IMG/VR virus record: IMGVR_UViG_3300022187_000017
Coordinates: 41,778 to 105,777 of that record
Direction: 5' to 3' (one strand)
Origin: a virus
Length of the DNA: 64,000 bases
Every line of letters begins with the position of its first letter. Position 1 is the first letter of the stretch. This document shows, piece by piece, positions 38,073 to 48,500 of the stretch. A model generated the notes under the pieces. That model was not told where the DNA came from, did no database searches, and saw only the letters and a list, made by a program, of their open reading frames with translations. Made by a program: the position numbers and the translations under genes.

Positions 38073-38597
38073 TTAAAATTTTCTTCTTCCATACTCTGCT
38101 AATAATAATGCATCCACTGCACCATCATGTATCTTCATAGCCTTCTCTGTTTTCCTATTTGGATCCCTTAGATCTACATCAGGAAATAACCTCTTAGCAG
38201 CTATTAAACTCATTGCTTTAGTATCAGTCTTTTTTCTACCAGATGCTGTCTTAGTTGGCTTATATTGCATAGGTACTCCCTGCCACATCTCCTTCTGCCA
38301 TGTCTTGGAATGCACCAGTGTATATGGTATGTCAAAACATGATGCCATCACCTCCAGAATTGTTTTACCTCTGGAGAGACTCCAATTCCCAGCCTTCATT
38401 GCTCCCTGTAGAGCTTTAACATCCTCAATAATTATATGATGATTAAACCTCATTCTCATGAAGATCTTTTTAAACTCCTGCAGATCATATTCCTTCCCTA
38501 TTATAGGGAATCCTAATATCTTTATATTACCATCAGGATACATTATTGTCATGGCTCCTAACTTACCCGGATCCATTCCTACATATACTTTATTCAT
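38073..38597 (-). CDS. RuvC-like Holliday junction resolvase
   Basis: 174 aa, an RNase H-fold nuclease. D9 (VGMDPGKLGA), E58-D59 (IIIEDVKA) and D158/D162 (HDGAVDALLLAEY) are the catalytic acids in RuvC order. The basic TASGRKKTDTKAM region before the last motif is a likely DNA contact. It resolves four-way junctions before packaging. It lies with RecA and gp46/gp47 in the recombination block. Confidence 0.85.
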   Translation of the reverse strand: MNKVYVGMDPGKLGAMTIMYPDGNIKILGFPIIGKEYDLQEFKKIFMRMRFNHHIIIEDVKALQGAMKAGNWSLSRGKTILEVMASCFDIPYTLVHSKTWQKEMWQGVPMQYKPTKTASGRKKTDTKAMSLIAAKRLFPDVDLRDPNRKTEKAMKIHDGAVDALLLAEYGRRKF

Positions 38598-38606
38598 ACT
38601 TTCCTT

Positions 38607-38900
38607 TTAAACTCCCAATTCTAGATCATCTTCATCTAGATCTAAAAGATCTATATCTTTTTTCTCCTCCTTCACCTCATAGAATTTCTTGTGAGTATTC
38701 TTAAATCGATCTATAGACTCTGAAATACCTACCCAGTTCCATAATGACTTCAGAGAATTCATCTCTACAATCTCTCCTGCAGCTCTTCCACCTAATGTAG
38801 ACACATCTGTTATGTGTATGCATTCTGATTCAGGATTCTCCTTCTGGTATTGAAGGAAGTCCATATAATCACTGGCTATGTATACTACAGGCTTTCCCAT
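38607..38900 (-). CDS. Hypothetical 97-aa protein with acidic tail
   Basis: Compact alpha/beta start (KPVVYIASDYMDFLQYQKEN) and an acidic C-terminus (KKDIDLLDLDEDDLELGV) like those used for protein-protein contacts in replication factors. It overlaps the gp46-like gene by 16 nt. Function unknown. Confidence 0.5.
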   Translation of the reverse strand: MGKPVVYIASDYMDFLQYQKENPESECIHITDVSTLGGRAAGEIVEMNSLKSLWNWVGISESIDRFKNTHKKFYEVKEEKKDIDLLDLDEDDLELGV

Positions 38901-40774
38901 ACTGATACTCCTTTATCTTCTTTTGTTACTCTTACAACCTTATCATGGTTCCCATTGTATACTGAATGGGTAATGATATAAATACACTTCCCTAGGTCAT
39001 CTAATGACTTGAGAATGTTTGTTATTCCTTCCTCATCAATACTCTCTACAATCTCATCTAAGAATAGGAGATTTAACCCTCCAGCTGTAGACTTTGAATT
39101 GATCTGAGACTGTAGTGCTAAGATCCCTGCAATATCTATCCTCCCTCTTTCTCCTTGAGAGAATGGCCCTATTGATCCAATCTCTACACCATTACGATTA
39201 ACTATAGTTGAGATCTTCTCACTGATGCTACCACTTTTAGTTTCCTTATATCCTGAAATAGTTACAGATATTGAAGATTTCATGGCATCTAGGTACTTAT
39301 TTGTGTAGAATTCTATCACACCTACAGTCTTATTGACTAATTGTGTCTTAAATCTATTAAAATGAGTTAGCATGTCATCATTTTTAGTGATATCCTTCTC
39401 AATTGCCTCTATATGTTTATCTATCTCAATGATATTAGCCTCATGCCGCTTGATGACCTTCTGGATCTCTGCTGTTTTGTTGGTTATCTTAGTTTCTTCA
39501 AGATCCTTTATGGATTGAATAGATATCTTTATAGTCTCCTTACTTGTTTTTATGGACTGATCTGCTGCAGGAATTGTTCTCTGGAATCTACTCAATTCAC
39601 TCTCCAGAGTATTTAGATCCTGATTCAAAGTCCTCTTTAGATTAGTTAGAGTAGTCTCCTTCTCATTCAATACTTTAATGTCCTCCTGATCTTCAGCTAA
39701 ATATATATTCTGCTCTTCCAGTGCCTCCTTCAGCATTGGTATTGCATTCTTTACCTTTGTTAGATCCTTAGATGGATCTGATGCATTGAATTCATGCTTA
39801 CATTCTGGACATTCAACCTTACCAATTAGAAGTCTATCTGCCTGAGCTGTCTTATCCTTGATCTGCTTGATCATCTCATTTACCTCATTGATACTCTCTG
39901 TGATCTCCAGCTTAGAGCTACCTACTTGATCAATCAATCCCTGACCTGTGGCAATTCTACTCTTTAGAGTTGTGATCTTCCACCCATACTCCTTAATCTG
40001 ACCTTCTGCCTGAACTTTACTGGCTGTCTGAGTAGTGATATTGAGCTCATGTTCAGCTATTGTAGCCTTTACTCTAGCAATAGCACTTTGTCTCTCTGCA
40101 TTCTGATCCCTATTTTTCTCCTGCTCTAATGTATTAGTGTAGGCATTAATAGATCCTTCCTCTCTAGCTCTACTCTGATCCTCTATAGCTATCAATTTAC
40201 TGAGCTCTGTACTCTTATCCTTCACCTGCTGGACTGCTGGATCTAATAGCTCTATATTTGAGAATCTCCCTATCACTTTCTTTTTGGCTGCATCACCTCC
40301 AGAAAAGAATGACTGGAACCTCATTTTGTCAATAAGGTAGTAGTTCATCAGATCTTCTTTTGGGATGTCTAGGAAGTCTAAGATGACCTGATTTGCATGA
40401 TTAGCATCAGTTACATCTACAGGCTTTGTTCCTTCTGTAATAGTTACCTCTTGAGATTTACTTGATTTTAAGTGGAATACTCTATGAATTATCAATTGGG
40501 TATTAAGCATTGTATTTGAGAGATGTAAAGTTACCTCCATAACCTCTTCTTCCCTTCTGATAAGATCTCTTGGTGTAGTGTCTGGCCTCATTGGTCTACC
40601 AGTGAATGAAAGTACTAATGCTTCCATGATCACTGACTTTCCTGAACCATTCCCATTCTGACCTTCATCAAATTGATTTACTCCATATATTAGAGTAGCT
40701 CCTGTTTGCAAGTCCACCTCAAGATCTTGATAGCTCATGAGGTTTTTAATTTTCAATTTTGTTGGTGTATACAT
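38885..40774 (-). CDS. sbcC: SbcC/Rad50-like ATPase (T4 gp46 type)
   Basis: 629 aa. Walker A GNGSGKS (41-47), long coiled coil (about 180-500), zinc hook CPEC (322-325), ABC signature FSQGERGR (538-545) and Walker B LLFLDE (569-574). With the SbcD/gp47-like subunit it forms a nuclease complex that resects DNA ends for recombination-dependent replication. Shorter than bacterial SbcC, as in phages. ATG 40774 has an AAAAAGAGAATCG leader. Confidence 0.92.
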   Translation of the reverse strand: MYTPTKLKIKNLMSYQDLEVDLQTGATLIYGVNQFDEGQNGNGSGKSVIMEALVLSFTGRPMRPDTTPRDLIRREEEVMEVTLHLSNTMLNTQLIIHRVFHLKSSKSQEVTITEGTKPVDVTDANHANQVILDFLDIPKEDLMNYYLIDKMRFQSFFSGGDAAKKKVIGRFSNIELLDPAVQQVKDKSTELSKLIAIEDQSRAREEGSINAYTNTLEQEKNRDQNAERQSAIARVKATIAEHELNITTQTASKVQAEGQIKEYGWKITTLKSRIATGQGLIDQVGSSKLEITESINEVNEMIKQIKDKTAQADRLLIGKVECPECKHEFNASDPSKDLTKVKNAIPMLKEALEEQNIYLAEDQEDIKVLNEKETTLTNLKRTLNQDLNTLESELSRFQRTIPAADQSIKTSKETIKISIQSIKDLEETKITNKTAEIQKVIKRHEANIIEIDKHIEAIEKDITKNDDMLTHFNRFKTQLVNKTVGVIEFYTNKYLDAMKSSISVTISGYKETKSGSISEKISTIVNRNGVEIGSIGPFSQGERGRIDIAGILALQSQINSKSTAGGLNLLFLDEIVESIDEEGITNILKSLDDLGKCIYIITHSVYNGNHDKVVRVTKEDKGVSVWESL

Positions 40775-40792
40775 TCGATTCTCTTTTTCGGC

Positions 40793-41764
40793 CTATAAAT
40801 TTACTACTTTATTTTTAATTTCTTCTAACAATTCTGGATTATCTCTTAACAATGTCAAAACTGCATCCTGTCCCTGACCTAATTTAGTCTCATCATAACT
40901 GAACCAAGATCCTGCTCTCTTAATAATACCAGCCTCTACCCCTAATTGAAGTACCTCCCAGACAGTATCTATACCTAGTCCATAAGTGATCACAGTCTCA
41001 GACTCTAAGAATGGAGCTGACACTTTGTTCTTAACACATTTTAGAGCTACTATATTGGATAGCTTCTCACCATCTTTATCCTTCTTAGGATTCTTCTTTC
41101 TTACTTCCAGTCTCTGAGATGCAAAGAATTTCAATGCATTTCCTCCTGTAGTAGTTTCTGGATTCCCAAACATCACTCCTATCTTCATTCTCATTTGATT
41201 GATAAAGATGACAGTTGTACCTGTTTTCTGTGCAGAATTTGGGATCTTTCTCATAGCTTGACTCATTAATCTAGCATGCTTACCTACATTTGCATCACCC
41301 ATCTCTCCCTCTAACTCACTCTTTGGTACTAATGCAGCAACTGAGTCTATTACAATAATATCCACCTCTCCAGATAATGCCATTTGATTAACTGTCTCTA
41401 GAGCCTGCTCACCATTATCTGGCTGCATAAACACTAGATTGTCAACATCTACTCCAATAGTGCCTGCCCACTCTGGATCCAATGAATGCTCCATGTCTAT
41501 GAATGCTGCTACTCCTCCTGTTTTCTGAACCTCAGCAATGGTATGAAGAGTTAGTGTAGTTTTACCACTGGACTCCCATCCAAAAATCTCCACTACTCTT
41601 CCTTTTGCCCATCCACCACCTAGAACATAATCTGCCTCTAGGGATCCTGTAGGGATTCTCTCTACATTCCTATCAGCATCTCCTAGCTTTACAATAGCCT
41701 TCTCACCAATGGATTTATTCAAGTTATCCATTAATGTATTTAATCCCTTCTCTGATTTGCTCAT
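40793..41764 (-). CDS. recA: RecA recombinase, bacterial type
   Basis: 323 aa, slightly shorter than bacterial RecA (about 350). Walker A GWESSGKTT (62-70), Walker B VDIIVIDSVAALVP (134-147), the L1 region with EGEMGD, FINQMRMKIGVMFGNPETTT (187-206, L2 and its flank) and the usual core to LEVRKK. Closer to cellular RecA than to T4 UvsX. It forms filaments for strand exchange. It overlaps the gp47-like gene by 4 nt. The C-terminal domain is short. Confidence 0.95.
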   Translation of the reverse strand: MSKSEKGLNTLMDNLNKSIGEKAIVKLGDADRNVERIPTGSLEADYVLGGGWAKGRVVEIFGWESSGKTTLTLHTIAEVQKTGGVAAFIDMEHSLDPEWAGTIGVDVDNLVFMQPDNGEQALETVNQMALSGEVDIIVIDSVAALVPKSELEGEMGDANVGKHARLMSQAMRKIPNSAQKTGTTVIFINQMRMKIGVMFGNPETTTGGNALKFFASQRLEVRKKNPKKDKDGEKLSNIVALKCVKNKVSAPFLESETVITYGLGIDTVWEVLQLGVEAGIIKRAGSWFSYDETKLGQGQDAVLTLLRDNPELLEEIKNKVVNL

Positions 41765-42807
41765 AATGTTTCCTCTAGTATTTTTTTACCTTCTTTATGA
41801 AATCCCTTTCTCTCCTCATCCTTCTCACAGTATCCATCCCACTCTTCCAGAATGGATGTCTTGGTGAATGCAGCAAAGCTATCTGCTACCTCAGCATCTA
41901 CAGCTACAGTCTCAACCTTCTCTTCTTTGAAAGTAACCTTGATCCCCTTTGATTCTATTAGAGACTTAGGTACATTCTTGAATTTATCCTTAGATCCTTC
42001 AAATCTAAACCTGATCTTATCCTTCACATCTGCATAGTCCTTAACCAGTTTATTGATCTTGGCCTTGGTAGTATCATTTAGATCTACATCTACAGTCAAA
42101 AATAGGCTCTCTCCCAGACTTTCCTGCTCCATTGACTCATCAGTATAGAAGTAAGTAATACCCTTATTAGTATCCTCTCCAAAGTTGTTCTGGAGTAGAG
42201 ATCCTATATAGGTAATATTACCAAATTCCTGCTTATCATGGTAATGACCAACTAAAACTTTACCAAATTTCTTGAAGGTATCTCTAGGTAGTGTCTCACT
42301 TACCTCAGATCCATCATTATTTCTAACCCCATCAATAGATAAGTGAGTTAATAATACACTCTTCCTTGGAATTCCTATTTTATTTAATTCCTCCAAATAT
42401 GGAAGGAGTGCATCCTTCTCCCTGAAGTATGGTAGTTGGAATACTGTCCATCCTGTATCCAATGTAATCTGACCTATACCTGTCTCTAGATCCATAGCTG
42501 GATGCCATCTGTATATATCTAGGTATGAATTCTTGGATGTGTAATCGATCTTATCATGATTACCCGGGATGCACATCAGAGTAACACTCTTATTATGTGC
42601 ATAGTCCAAGATCCTAGTAAAGGCCTGCATTGTATTGAATGACTGAGTTTTCCTATCTGTAAAGATATCACCTATAACAAATAGTAGAGTAGATCCCTTC
42701 TCAACTGTCTTATCGATACTCAGCCTCATAGCAGCCTCTACCTCAGAGATATTTTTATCTGAGAGGTGAGGATCTGCTACTACTGAGAATGCTAGTTTCT
42801 TCTCCAT
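41761..42807 (-). CDS. sbcD: SbcD/Mre11-like nuclease (T4 gp47 type)
   Basis: 348 aa. Metallophosphoesterase motifs are D12-x-H14 (VADPHLS), GD at 46-47, GNHD at 82-85, H155 and GHYH at 187-190, which together hold two manganese ions. It is the nuclease subunit partnering the gp46-like ATPase, here with recA between them. It overlaps the ssDNA-binding protein gene by one base and recA by 4 nt. Confidence 0.9.
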   Translation of the reverse strand: MEKKLAFSVVADPHLSDKNISEVEAAMRLSIDKTVEKGSTLLFVIGDIFTDRKTQSFNTMQAFTRILDYAHNKSVTLMCIPGNHDKIDYTSKNSYLDIYRWHPAMDLETGIGQITLDTGWTVFQLPYFREKDALLPYLEELNKIGIPRKSVLLTHLSIDGVRNNDGSEVSETLPRDTFKKFGKVLVGHYHDKQEFGNITYIGSLLQNNFGEDTNKGITYFYTDESMEQESLGESLFLTVDVDLNDTTKAKINKLVKDYADVKDKIRFRFEGSKDKFKNVPKSLIESKGIKVTFKEEKVETVAVDAEVADSFAAFTKTSILEEWDGYCEKDEERKGFHKEGKKILEETL

Positions 42808-44204
42808 TAGAATGCATCTGATATTTTATTCTGTACTCCTCTTCTGGATCTTCTGCTTACTGCAGGAGTCTCATCTACTGGCTGCTCTGCTGCAGGAGTT
42901 TCCTGATCAGGCACTTCCTCAAATGGAGTGTAATCCTCTCCTTTAGCCTCTGCCTTTAATAGATCCTCCTCATTTCTGATGAAGGCTCTGATCATATCAT
43001 CTGTATGATCTGCTGTCACCAATATATTCAAAGAATTAGCCTGAGAATAGGCAAGTAGCTCACTTCTATCCATGAGACTCAGCTTGTCATTATCATCATC
43101 AAAGATAGCTGGATCTACCATAGGTCTTGTTACTTTCTTCTCTTCCACAATTGGAGCTGTAGTAGTTGCAGCAGCTCTTCTTCTTCTATTTGCTGCTGGA
43201 TCTTCTTCTTTAGTCTCTACACCTGCAAATGGATCTGCTGCCTCTACTTTGGCCTTCTCTGCCTTAGATCCTGCTCTTACGATCATTGGCTCATTTACAT
43301 CTGCTGGATAGTATCCAGAAATCTCCTTAACAATTGTCTGGAAGGTAGGATCTGCCATGATACCAAAATTATGCTTTGCATCAAATCTGGTTAATCCTTC
43401 AATGGCCATATTGAAGTCTAATCTTCTGTAGGATCCAACATATCTCTCAGCCAATGGACTCTGATCTTCTAACCATTGAAGATCTTCCTCTGACCATGGG
43501 ATACTAACCTCATTATCCAATGATACTGCATACTTATCATTTGGATCCTTCTTACTATCATACTCCAGAACTAATACAGCTCCTGTATCAATATCTGTAA
43601 AAGGATTAGTAACTGTCACCTTACTTCTACGATCCTGAGCTGCTGCCAGTGAATCCATTTTCTTCCCTACTGAATAAGGGAACTCAAATACTCCCTTCTC
43701 AATACTAGCAGGTGCATCTCCTGCATCATTCCATGTAATAATACCTCCATACCCAGTCCATTTGAACTCTCCAGAGATACCAGTCTTAAAATATCTGATA
43801 GGCTTCATTACTTCCTTCACCTTCTTACCAAAATCCTGCTTAGAGATATCCATCTTCTTGATCTTATCTATCTCTCTTCTCTCATAGAATGCTATATACT
43901 CATCAATTACATCCTTTGGAGTTCCTCCATGAGTTCTTGAGTTGAAAATAGGCTTTCTTTCCTTGATGACCAAATTGCCATCTCTATCCTCTTCCTCAAT
44001 TGGTAGCCTGTGGGTGTGTTTCAATTGGATGAAATTTGATTCTTCATCAATTGAAGGGAATAATCTGAAGTCATTGAATCCCTCTTGGATCTTTAACCAG
44101 TTAATTCCTCCATTTCCATGGCTCATTTTTTCTTCTGCATCTTTTATCTGGCTAGATAGAGGAGATGCTTCCACTCTTTGCGAATACTTGTCTCTTAGAC
44201 TCAT
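42807..44204 (-). CDS. Probable ssDNA-binding protein (gp32-like)
   Basis: 465 aa. NWLKIQEGFNDFRLFPSIDE (35-54), followed by IQLKHTHRLP, resembles the G-x-N-x-x-R-x-L-P...H start of phage ssDNA-binding OB folds; the zinc ligands of T4 gp32 are not obvious. The C-terminal third is low-complexity and acidic with Pro/Ala/Glu repeats, interrupted by a basic NRRRRAAAT stretch, and ends SDAF, like protein-binding SSB tails. Position between gp47 and a UvsY-like gene supports the call. The leader AAAAAGAGAGAAAA precedes ATG. Confidence 0.55.
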   Translation of the reverse strand: MSLRDKYSQRVEASPLSSQIKDAEEKMSHGNGGINWLKIQEGFNDFRLFPSIDEESNFIQLKHTHRLPIEEEDRDGNLVIKERKPIFNSRTHGGTPKDVIDEYIAFYERREIDKIKKMDISKQDFGKKVKEVMKPIRYFKTGISGEFKWTGYGGIITWNDAGDAPASIEKGVFEFPYSVGKKMDSLAAAQDRRSKVTVTNPFTDIDTGAVLVLEYDSKKDPNDKYAVSLDNEVSIPWSEEDLQWLEDQSPLAERYVGSYRRLDFNMAIEGLTRFDAKHNFGIMADPTFQTIVKEISGYYPADVNEPMIVRAGSKAEKAKVEAADPFAGVETKEEDPAANRRRRAAATTTAPIVEEKKVTRPMVDPAIFDDDNDKLSLMDRSELLAYSQANSLNILVTADHTDDMIRAFIRNEEDLLKAEAKGEDYTPFEEVPDQETPAAEQPVDETPAVSRRSRRGVQNKISDAF

Positions 44205-44216
44205 TTTTCTCTCTTT

Positions 44217-44792
44217 TTAATTGTTACTTAATATACTTTTACGATTCTCAAACTTTATATAATATCCATTTACTTTACCTTCCATTATATTACTTTCAAA
44301 GTCTACTGGTTTAAGGCTTAAATTTTCGGATAATGCGTTTAGTTTAGTACTTTTATTCTGGACTCCCCAATAGAAGGCATCCAATACAGCATGATATTTC
44401 TTCAATCTGTACATCTTACCCTTGAGAAGTATAGATGTCTTATCAGTGAATGCTGCATTATTCACCTGATCATTTGAAGGATACTTAGTTCTATCATTTA
44501 CTTCAGTTATTAGAGTCTTTCTTAAACTCTCACTAATCTCAGCTAAATGCCTCTGGTAGTTTAGTCTGGCCATGTCATACTGATACTCAGCTTCTGCCTT
44601 CCAGATCCCTACTCTATTGATCAAAGTAGCAATAGTCAGCAACTCTCCATAAATATTGTTATAATCGATTGTAGTATACTCTTCTACATTCAATTCTATG
44701 TCAAACCCTGCAAAGGCTAACCTTACATTCTTGTCTTTAAATGGCACATCAATATGTTCATGCTCACCATCAAACCCTAAATTATATATCAT
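44217..44792 (-). CDS. UvsY-like recombination mediator candidate
   Basis: 191 aa, helical centre (RVGIWKAEAEYQYDMARLNY...LLKGKMYRLKKYHAVLDAF, then YWGVQNKSTKLNAL). The spacing and the aromatic WK...Y...YW positions resemble T4 UvsY, which loads recombinase onto SSB-coated DNA. It sits next to the SSB candidate and in the recA operon. An extra N-terminal beta part is not in UvsY. Assignment by pattern and context only. Confidence 0.4.
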   Translation of the reverse strand: MIYNLGFDGEHEHIDVPFKDKNVRLAFAGFDIELNVEEYTTIDYNNIYGELLTIATLINRVGIWKAEAEYQYDMARLNYQRHLAEISESLRKTLITEVNDRTKYPSNDQVNNAAFTDKTSILLKGKMYRLKKYHAVLDAFYWGVQNKSTKLNALSENLSLKPVDFESNIMEGKVNGYYIKFENRKSILSNN

Positions 44793-45448
44793 TAGTTATT
44801 TTTATCTCTATTTTTTCTCCTAGTAATGACTCCATAGACATATCCATCTGATACTGTATCATTATGAAGTCTAGAGTAGGCATCCATGATCATCTTTGGT
44901 TTAATCTCAGTGAATAGATCTAATCCATTCTCATCAATTAGAGTATCTATGATCTTATTGATCCTTGGTTCTTTTACCTTTGTAACACCAGAGACCTTAA
45001 CATTAGGCTTCTTTAAGAATGTACTCTTCATTCCTGAAGGAATAACATCTCTGGATTTCTCTCTCTTTGGCAAATTGGAAGGTTTTAATACCTTCACTGA
45101 ATTAGAGATGATAATATCCCTAACTTGGAAATAAACTTCCTTCCTCTTTTCTAGTGAAGGAATTGCTTTAGTCTTAACATGCTTACTCACAAATGTAGTT
45201 ACAGAAGTGTATAGTGCATTTGTAAGCATTTTCTCTGTAAGGTCTACATACTCCGATAAATGCTGAAATAGCAAAAATCTATTAGTATCCTCACTTATTT
45301 TATGTGTATATAATTGATTTGCTATTGCTATCAATCCATCCTTTGAAGTTGGATTCTGGACTCTATAACCAAAGTGGATCTCTAAATAAAGTACAATTTC
45401 TGGAATTTCCTTCTCTGATAATATTGGAGTTAGATCTTTTTTACTCAT
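44792..45448 (-). CDS. Hypothetical 218-aa protein (start at 45448)
   Basis: The frame opens at TTG 45475, which lies in the promoter's -7 box; ATG 45448 (MSKKDLTPILSEKEIPE) with AAAAAGAGAATCT before it is the start. The body is helical with a basic middle (LKPSNLPKREKSRD). It heads the recombination operon and overlaps the UvsY-like gene by one base. No family is recognised. Confidence 0.55.
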   Translation of the reverse strand: MSKKDLTPILSEKEIPEIVLYLEIHFGYRVQNPTSKDGLIAIANQLYTHKISEDTNRFLLFQHLSEYVDLTEKMLTNALYTSVTTFVSKHVKTKAIPSLEKRKEVYFQVRDIIISNSVKVLKPSNLPKREKSRDVIPSGMKSTFLKKPNVKVSGVTKVKEPRINKIIDTLIDENGLDLFTEIKPKMIMDAYSRLHNDTVSDGYVYGVITRRKNRDKNN

Positions 45449-45472
45449 AGATTCTCTTTTTATTTCTGGAGT

Positions 45473-45503
45473 CAAATATAGTGCTTATATCTGATTCCAC
45501 AAA
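45473..45503 (-). promoter_or_regulatory. Promoter for the recombination operon
   Basis: TTTG-19 nt-TATATTTG, exact at both boxes. The spacer (TGGAATCAGATATAAGCAC) lacks the TAAATATA core of the accessory-region promoters. Confidence 0.75.
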
Positions 45504-45509
45504 ATTAAT

Positions 45510-48500
45510 TTATAAAAACTTTACTAATAACCCTTTCATTCTTGATGAGATCATCAACTCATTGTGTGACTTCCACTGATCAGGCATCTGGACATTACCT
45601 CTCATGATAACCATCCTGCCACTATGCCTCTCAAGCATAGTTTTCATGTCACACTCAATATCCACCCATTCCATCTTATCCTTCTCCTCATTATGAATAT
45701 TCTTCTTGTATGAATATTTGAACCTACTATCTCCTTTCTCATTTACCAGCTCTCCACTCCAGATCCTCACATGAATGATATCTGTATTGTGTAGTAGCTC
45801 CAGCATAGCATATGGATCTCCCTTCTTAGTTGTTCTGATCAGCACATTATTAACAAGGCCTATAACTACAACTGGCCTAGTTTTACTGAGTGTATTGAAC
45901 TGATCACCATCTACATAATCATCCAGATAGGAGTAGAACTGATCATCCTCACTGACTATAGTTTTATAGTTCAAATTGGATAGCTTACATACCTCATACT
46001 GCTTAACTCCCCAGTATGGATTGAATGTACTATTGCTGTGGTATTCCTCTAAGATATCCTCCTTAAATATCTTCTCATAGATATCCTGCATTACTACAGC
46101 TCTCCTACATATAGTATCCTTGATTATGCCATACATCTCATCAAATGCTCCTGCTAATGTTAGCTGAATCATTGTCCTTTTATTTACTGCAGTCACCTTA
46201 CTGCCTACCCTCTCTTTATTGAACTCCTTCATTCTGTCCCAGAATTCCTTTATTGAGAAGAATTGGCCATTCTCATCTCTATCCAGCACAATTGCCTCAA
46301 CTGACATATCTCCAATGAATTTAATCTTACTGAGATCCCAGTATATGGTATTTTTGTCTAGATCATAGGTGAAATGACTGGTAGACTTATTTATGTTTGG
46401 AGGAGATAGTGTGATTTTAGTGCTCTTGGTTAATTCTGATATGAAATTAGCTATCTTCTCATCATCTGAGTACTCAAATGCTGTGATCCAGAATTCTAAT
46501 GGATAATGCACCTTAAACCAGTTGCAGAAATATCCAATTACTGAATATGCTGCAGAGTGACTCTTGTTAAATCCATACCCTGAGAATACCTGTAGTTTCT
46601 CCCAGATGGCTTTGGCCTCATCAGGATCACATCCATTTCTTTCAGCTCCCTTGATGAATTTGGATCCATACTCATCCATCTTCTTCTTGATCTTCTTACC
46701 CATTGCCTTCCTGACACCATTAGCCTCAGCTAAGGTGAATCCTCCTAGTACCTGTACAGCCTTCATAATCTGCTCTTGATACACATAGAGTCCATAAGTC
46801 TCTTCTGTTACCTCCTTGAGTCTATAATCATATTTTGGCTGCTTTTCACCATTTTTGAGTAAGATATACTCAGTATGAGACTTGGAGGCCATGGCACCCG
46901 GTCTGTAAAGTGCAGTAGCTGCAATTAGATCTGACATCTGCTTTGGCTGCATGCTTACTAAATATGCAGTTAATCCTGAAGATCCAAACTGGAATACATC
47001 CTGAGTCAGTCCCCTGCAGAAGGTATTATATACCTCTGGATCATTTAATGGGATCTCTTCAGTCTTAATCTTGATACCATGATTCTTCTCAACCAAATTG
47101 ATCATATTCCCAATCTTGGCCATCTGAATAGTAGATAAGATATCCTCCTTTAGATATCCTGCATCATCTAGCTCCCCACCTTCCCATTCTGACACCAATG
47201 TTCCATCTTCTCCAACCCTTAATGGTATCTGTCTCTTGATTCCCTTCCCTATCTTAGGTGCAATAATAGTAGCACATGCATGTACAGATCTATTCTTTAG
47301 GGATCCTATTAGACTGGATATGTCATTTATTGCTGGATAGTACTTCTTAGTGAATTGAATGAGTCTCTTATCACTGGAGCTCCCTATCTTCTTGAAGATG
47401 TCTATAAAATCTGACTCTGAATCATCAAATATCTTTGTTAAGAAATTGATATGCTCATTAGTTCCTAATCCATAGAATCTAGATAGTTCCTTCAGAGCTG
47501 ACTTTAACTTCAATGTTCCATAGGTACCCACTTGACATACAAATCCTTCTCCATATCTATCTTTGATGTAGTCTATAACTGCCTCTCTTCCATCACTGGC
47601 AAAATCCACATCGATATCAGGAAGGGATGTTGTTACCCTACTCTCATCCAGAAATCTCTCAAATAGCAGCTCATACTCCAATGGATTCACTTTAGTAATC
47701 CCTAGACAGTATGATATTAATGATCCAGCTGCAGATCCCCTACCCGGGCCAACCTGTATCCTATTATCCTCTGCCCATTTGATGATATCCCACAGTATTA
47801 AGAAGTAGTCAATTACTTCACCTTTCTTGATAAGAGCTCCCTCCTTCTTGATCCTTTCAATGACTTCCTCCATAGGATATATATCAAAGTCAATAAGTCT
47901 CTCCAGTCCTGCAGATATTAAATCCTTGAATAGTGCCTCATTGTCTGGGTATGACTCTTTCTCTATCTCTGTCATCTCATACTTTGGGAGGAATCTCTTA
48001 CCTTCCTCTATCTGAAAATCAACTGCCTCATTTATGCTCTTGAATGCAGCTATTGAATTATGCATCACCTCCCTTAATTTTGGCTTCTTATCCTCATCAA
48101 AATACTGAGAGAATTGATGTACTATATCATCATAAGGTAGTAGGCTATGATTCTTAGTCATTGTGCCTCTGCTCCCTCCATGAGTTACCAATATCTCCTG
48201 TAGATGCTCCTGATCCTCCTCTAAACAATAAGAGTCATTCATCAGCACTCCCTTAACCTCTCCATGATAATTATTCATAAACCACTTCATATTCTGCTGC
48301 TCCTTCTCATGATCACCCTTTATGTAATTCTCAGTGGTAGTATATTGATAGTATGCCTGATCTGCCTCTTCATTAATGGAGTTTAATATTACATCATCCA
48401 CTACATGAGATGGCTGTATAAGTGCAATGGTTCCAGCTAATCCTTTTAGTATATCTTCATGCCTCAGCATCTCTGATGATAGGCTAGTATTATGTAGTAG

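Noticed and set aside
46538-46720. Second minus-strand frame inside dnaE
   Set aside because: It is out of frame within a continuous, well-conserved polymerase gene and Arg/Ser-rich as expected for a shadow frame.
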